This document shows, piece after piece, positions 5,297 to 6,727 of a stretch of DNA of 6,727 nt (position 1 is its first letter; each line of letters starts with the position of its first letter). Below the pieces are notes generated by a model. The model was not told the DNA's origin. It made no database searches and was given only the letters and a program-made list of their open reading frames with translations. This DNA comes from an uncultured Clostridia bacterium (GTDB lineage: Bacteria > Bacillota > Clostridia > Oscillospirales > CAG-272): assembly GCA_937884385.1 (NCBI GenBank), contig CALGCW010000324.1, positions 1-6,727 on the forward strand. Reading direction: 5' to 3'. Made by a program: the position numbers and the translations under genes.

Positions 5297-5330
5297 TGCG
5301 GATGCACGCGGTGCGCCCCTACGGGATGGG
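5297..5330. other. GC-rich hairpin island in an AT-rich spacer
   Basis: The segment is much richer in GC than its surroundings. It contains GCAC (5304-5307) and GTGC (5311-5314) closing a GCG loop, followed by GCGCCCCTACGGG (5313-5325). From memory, similar GCGCCCCTACGGG words occur in dispersed repeats of gut Clostridia. The rest of the 5331-5527 gap shows no recognisable gene or RNA. Confidence 0.4.
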
Positions 5331-5527
5331 TGTATTTTGTTTGTTGTATTATAGCCGTTTTGATTGAGTTTTGGCTAACAGCTTTTCAATAAGGTTTTCT
5401 CTGTCAAAGCAGGGGCGCGTATTGCGCATCCGTTCGTGAAAATTATAAATAAGGCGGTATTTTGCGATCCGTTTGTCAAGCCTCGGTTGCTCAATAAAAA
5501 TTTTTATAAAAAATTTTAAAAAAACTA

Positions 5528-5555
5528 TTGACAAATGCAAAAAATATGCTATAAT
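5528..5555 (+). promoter_or_regulatory. SigA promoter of the perR gene
   Basis: Perfect TTGACA (5528-5533) and TATAAT (5550-5555) boxes are 16 bp apart. Transcription should start near 5562, immediately beside the palindromic operator at 5565-5583. Confidence 0.88.
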
Positions 5556-5564
5556 AATATCAGT

Positions 5565-5583
5565 AATAGTAATCATTACTATT
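5565..5583. promoter_or_regulatory. Fur/PerR-type operator (perfect 9-1-9 palindrome)
   Basis: AATAGTAAT (5565-5573), one central C (5574) and ATTACTATT (5575-5583) form a perfect inverted repeat. Its inner 7-1-7 part, TAGTAAT-C-ATTACTA, matches the Fur/PerR box architecture and shares the central TAAT-N-ATTA with TTATAATNATTATAA. It covers the expected transcription start of the gene for a PerR-like protein, so negative autoregulation is likely. Confidence 0.8.
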
Positions 5584-5610
5584 TACGAGTTTTAAGAAAG
5601 GACTTGAAAA

Positions 5611-5979
5611 ATGAGATATTCACACCAGAGAGAGCTTATTCTCAATGCGGTGAAGAGAGTCAAGACTCATCCCACAGCAGATATGGTTTATGACAGTCTG
5701 CACGCGGAAAATCCGTCTTTGAGCCTTGGTACGGTCTACCGCAATCTGAATCTTCTGGCGCTGAATGGTGACATAACACCGATCTATACCGGCGACAACA
5801 AGGTTCACTACGATGGCGACACTAAGCCGCACTGTCACTTTGTTTGCAAGAGCTGCAACAAAATAATCGACATTTTCATCAAGCCCCAAATTCCTGCCGA
5901 TATTCTTGATAAAGAAGAATTTCGCGTTGAGGAGAACAAAACAATTTTTTACGGACACTGCAGGGACTGCGCGGTCTGA
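5611..5979 (+). CDS. perR: PerR-type peroxide-sensing repressor (Fur family)
   Basis: This 122-residue Fur-family repressor has an N-terminal winged helix, with recognition region LSLGTVYRNLNLLALNGDI (37-55), and a C-terminal metal-binding dimer domain. The residues matching the B. subtilis PerR regulatory Fe/Mn site are all present: H20, D68, H74, H76 and D87. The structural zinc site is intact as C79-x2-C82 and C117-x2-C120. In PerR, peroxide oxidises the iron-ligand histidines and releases DNA. The protein is slightly shorter than B. subtilis PerR because its N terminus is shorter. AAAGGA (5597-5602) sits 8 nt before the ATG. Location 46 bp upstream of a rubrerythrin gene, and the palindromic operator, support PerR over Fur or Zur. 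Metal preference cannot be proven from sequence. Confidence 0.88.
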   Translation: MRYSHQRELILNAVKRVKTHPTADMVYDSLHAENPSLSLGTVYRNLNLLALNGDITPIYTGDNKVHYDGDTKPHCHFVCKSCNKIIDIFIKPQIPADILDKEEFRVEENKTIFYGHCRDCAV

Positions 5980-6025
5980 TCCCTGACAAAAAATAAAATT
6001 TTTATATTTTAAGGAGATATTTATT

Positions 6026-6571
6026 ATGGCAAAGTTTGTATGTTCAGTTTGTGGTTACGTTCACGAGGGAGATTCTGCTCCCGAAAGATGCCCCGTTTGT
6101 AAGGTTCCCGCTTCCAAGTTCAACGAGGTTAAGGAAGATGAGAGAGTTTGGGCTGCAGAGCACGTTCTCGGCGTAGCAAAGGGCGCTCCCGAAGAGATCA
6201 TTATGGGTCTTCGCTCCAACTTTGAGGCTGAGTGCACAGAGGTTGGTATGTACCTCGCAATGGCAAGAGTTGCGCACAGAGAGGGTTATCCCGAGATCGG
6301 TCTTTACTGGGAAAAGGCAGCTTGGGAAGAGGCAGAGCACGCTTCTAAGTTTGCAGAGCTTCTCGGTGAGATGCTTACAGACTCCACAAAGAGAAACCTT
6401 GAGCTCAGAATAGATGCAGAGCACGGTGCAACACAGGGTAAGTTTGACCTTGCTAAGATGGCAAAGGAGCTTAACCTTGACGCTATCCACGATACAGTTC
6501 ACGAAATGGCTCGCGACGAAGCTCGTCACGGTAAGGCATTTGAGGGTCTTTACAAGAGATACTTCGGTTAA
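6026..6571 (+). CDS. Reverse rubrerythrin (N-terminal rubredoxin, C-terminal diiron domain)
   Basis: The 181-residue protein has an N-terminal rubredoxin-like Fe(SCys)4 site (C6-x2-C9 and C22-x2-C25) followed by a ferritin-like four-helix diiron domain (about 55-180). This is the reverse of classical rubrerythrin. Candidate iron ligands are E69/E72 in the first helix, E102-x2-H105 in the second, E132 in the third and E165-x2-H168 in the fourth. Such proteins reduce hydrogen peroxide, and sometimes oxygen, using electrons from NADH via rubredoxin. The Clostridium acetobutylicum homologues are strongly PerR-repressed. AAGGAGAT (6011-6018) is a strong ribosome binding site. The 46-bp gap after perR has an AT-rich palindrome (ATAAAA-T-TTTTAT, 5993-6005) but no convincing promoter, so co-transcription with perR is likely. 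Codon use is uniform, as in highly expressed genes. Confidence 0.92.
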   Translation: MAKFVCSVCGYVHEGDSAPERCPVCKVPASKFNEVKEDERVWAAEHVLGVAKGAPEEIIMGLRSNFEAECTEVGMYLAMARVAHREGYPEIGLYWEKAAWEEAEHASKFAELLGEMLTDSTKRNLELRIDAEHGATQGKFDLAKMAKELNLDAIHDTVHEMARDEARHGKAFEGLYKRYFG

Positions 6572-6575
6572 TTTT

Positions 6576-6601
6576 AAATCGTGACCCTCGGGTCTTGATT
6601 T
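6576..6601 (+). other. Hairpin directly after the rubrerythrin stop
   Basis: AAATC (6576-6580) pairs with GATTT (6597-6601), and GACC (6583-6586) pairs with GGTC (6591-6594) across a CTCG loop, with a small internal bulge. No T run follows. It could protect the mRNA 3' end or be a weak first terminator ahead of the one at 6633. Confidence 0.5.
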
Positions 6602-6632
6602 CATAGACATATTCCAAAATAACGGCAAACTT

Positions 6633-6659
6633 AAAGGGGCTGACTTGTCAGCCCCTTTT
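6633..6659 (+). terminator. Rho-independent terminator after the rubrerythrin gene
   Basis: AAAGGGGCTGA (6633-6643) and TCAGCCCCTTT (6648-6658) form a perfect 11-bp stem with a CTTG loop. The T tract is short (TTTT then C), so it may be leaky, but the stem is GC-rich and placed 61 bp after the stop codon. Confidence 0.85.
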
Positions 6660-6667
6660 CGGTTTGT

Positions 6668-6701
6668 GGAGAGGGAATAAATGCAAAATGCAAAGTGCAA
6701 A
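6668..6701 (+). repeat. Second copy of the 20-bp intergenic repeat, with heptamer array
   Basis: 6668-6687 is identical to 5254-5273, and again follows a terminator closely. The ATGCAAA end is repeated here as three tandem heptamers (ATGCAAA 6681-6687, ATGCAAA 6688-6694, GTGCAAA 6695-6701). The frame opened by the ATG at 6681 stays open to the window end. The heptamers favour a repetitive element over a gene, but the element is cut off by the window. Confidence 0.7.
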
Positions 6702-6727
6702 ATTGGGATTTATCGGTGTGATAGCCT

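Noticed and set aside
5349..5576. 75-codon - strand frame between udp and perR
   Set aside because: Its start lies within the PerR operator and promoter, and its N-terminal part is the translation of AT-rich promoter DNA. The charged C-terminal part could be a gene remnant, but no ribosome binding site precedes the internal Met at 5427-5429.
5983..6010. Possible separate promoter or PerR box before the rubrerythrin gene (CTGACA, TATATT, ATAAAA-T-TTTTAT palindrome)
   Set aside because: The -35/-10 spacing is 14 bp, or 16 bp with a poor TATTTT box, and the palindrome matches few PerR-box positions, so AT-richness explains it.
1..6727. CRISPR array, transposase, phage gene or toxin-antitoxin pair
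   Set aside because: There are no spaced repeats with unique spacers and no protein with such domains. The only tandem array (421-474) has no spacers.

Overview
The window looks like chromosome of an anaerobic, moderately low-GC Firmicute, most likely a gut-type member of the Clostridia (Oscillospiraceae-like). The reasons are strong AGGAGG-type ribosome binding sites, near-consensus TTGACA/TATAAT promoters, Mini-RNase III (a Firmicutes enzyme), a PerR-type repressor next to a reverse rubrerythrin (oxygen and peroxide defence of strict anaerobes), and short dispersed repeats between genes. All recognisable protein genes lie on the + strand.

Layout. (1) 1-300: the edge of an intergenic repeat, then a complete tRNA-Arg(CCG) with its own promoter, encoded CCA and terminator. 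The tRNA has two non-pairing positions in its stems. (2) 301-1630: an AT-rich accessory segment. It holds an orphan terminator-like hairpin, three perfect 18-bp tandem repeats, and a two-gene PadR / DUF2812 membrane-protein operon whose promoter is enclosed by perfect 12-bp inverted operator arms. A near-palindromic 18-bp sequence occurs on both sides of this cassette. (3) 1630-1935: gene-free, with a 16-bp-stem terminator, a small hairpin and the promoter of the next operon. (4) 1935-5207: five co-directional genes, namely Mini-RNase III (mrnC), a cyclophilin peptidyl-prolyl isomerase, a flavin-reductase-like FMN protein, an orphan type IV pilin-like protein and uridine phosphorylase (udp). 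Gaps are -1 to 41 bp, and the first clear terminator follows udp, so they may form one transcript. (5) 5208-5610: gene-free, with a repeat, a GC-rich hairpin and the PerR promoter with its operator. (6) 5611-6571: perR and a reverse rubrerythrin, followed by a hairpin, a terminator and a second copy of the intergenic repeat at the window end.

How the genes work together. The clearest functional unit is perR plus rubrerythrin: a metal-dependent peroxide sensor beside a diiron peroxidase of the kind it represses, with a 9-1-9 palindrome over its own start site suggesting autoregulation. The PadR/DUF2812 pair is a self-contained, probably ligand-responsive membrane module. The mrnC-udp group mixes rRNA maturation, protein folding, redox and nucleoside salvage, so its linkage looks organisational rather than a pathway. 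No completely new system is evident. The least explained items are the repeat-flanked PadR/DUF2812 cassette, the orphan pilin with a base-composition break, and the repeat that carries a ribosome binding site and start codon.
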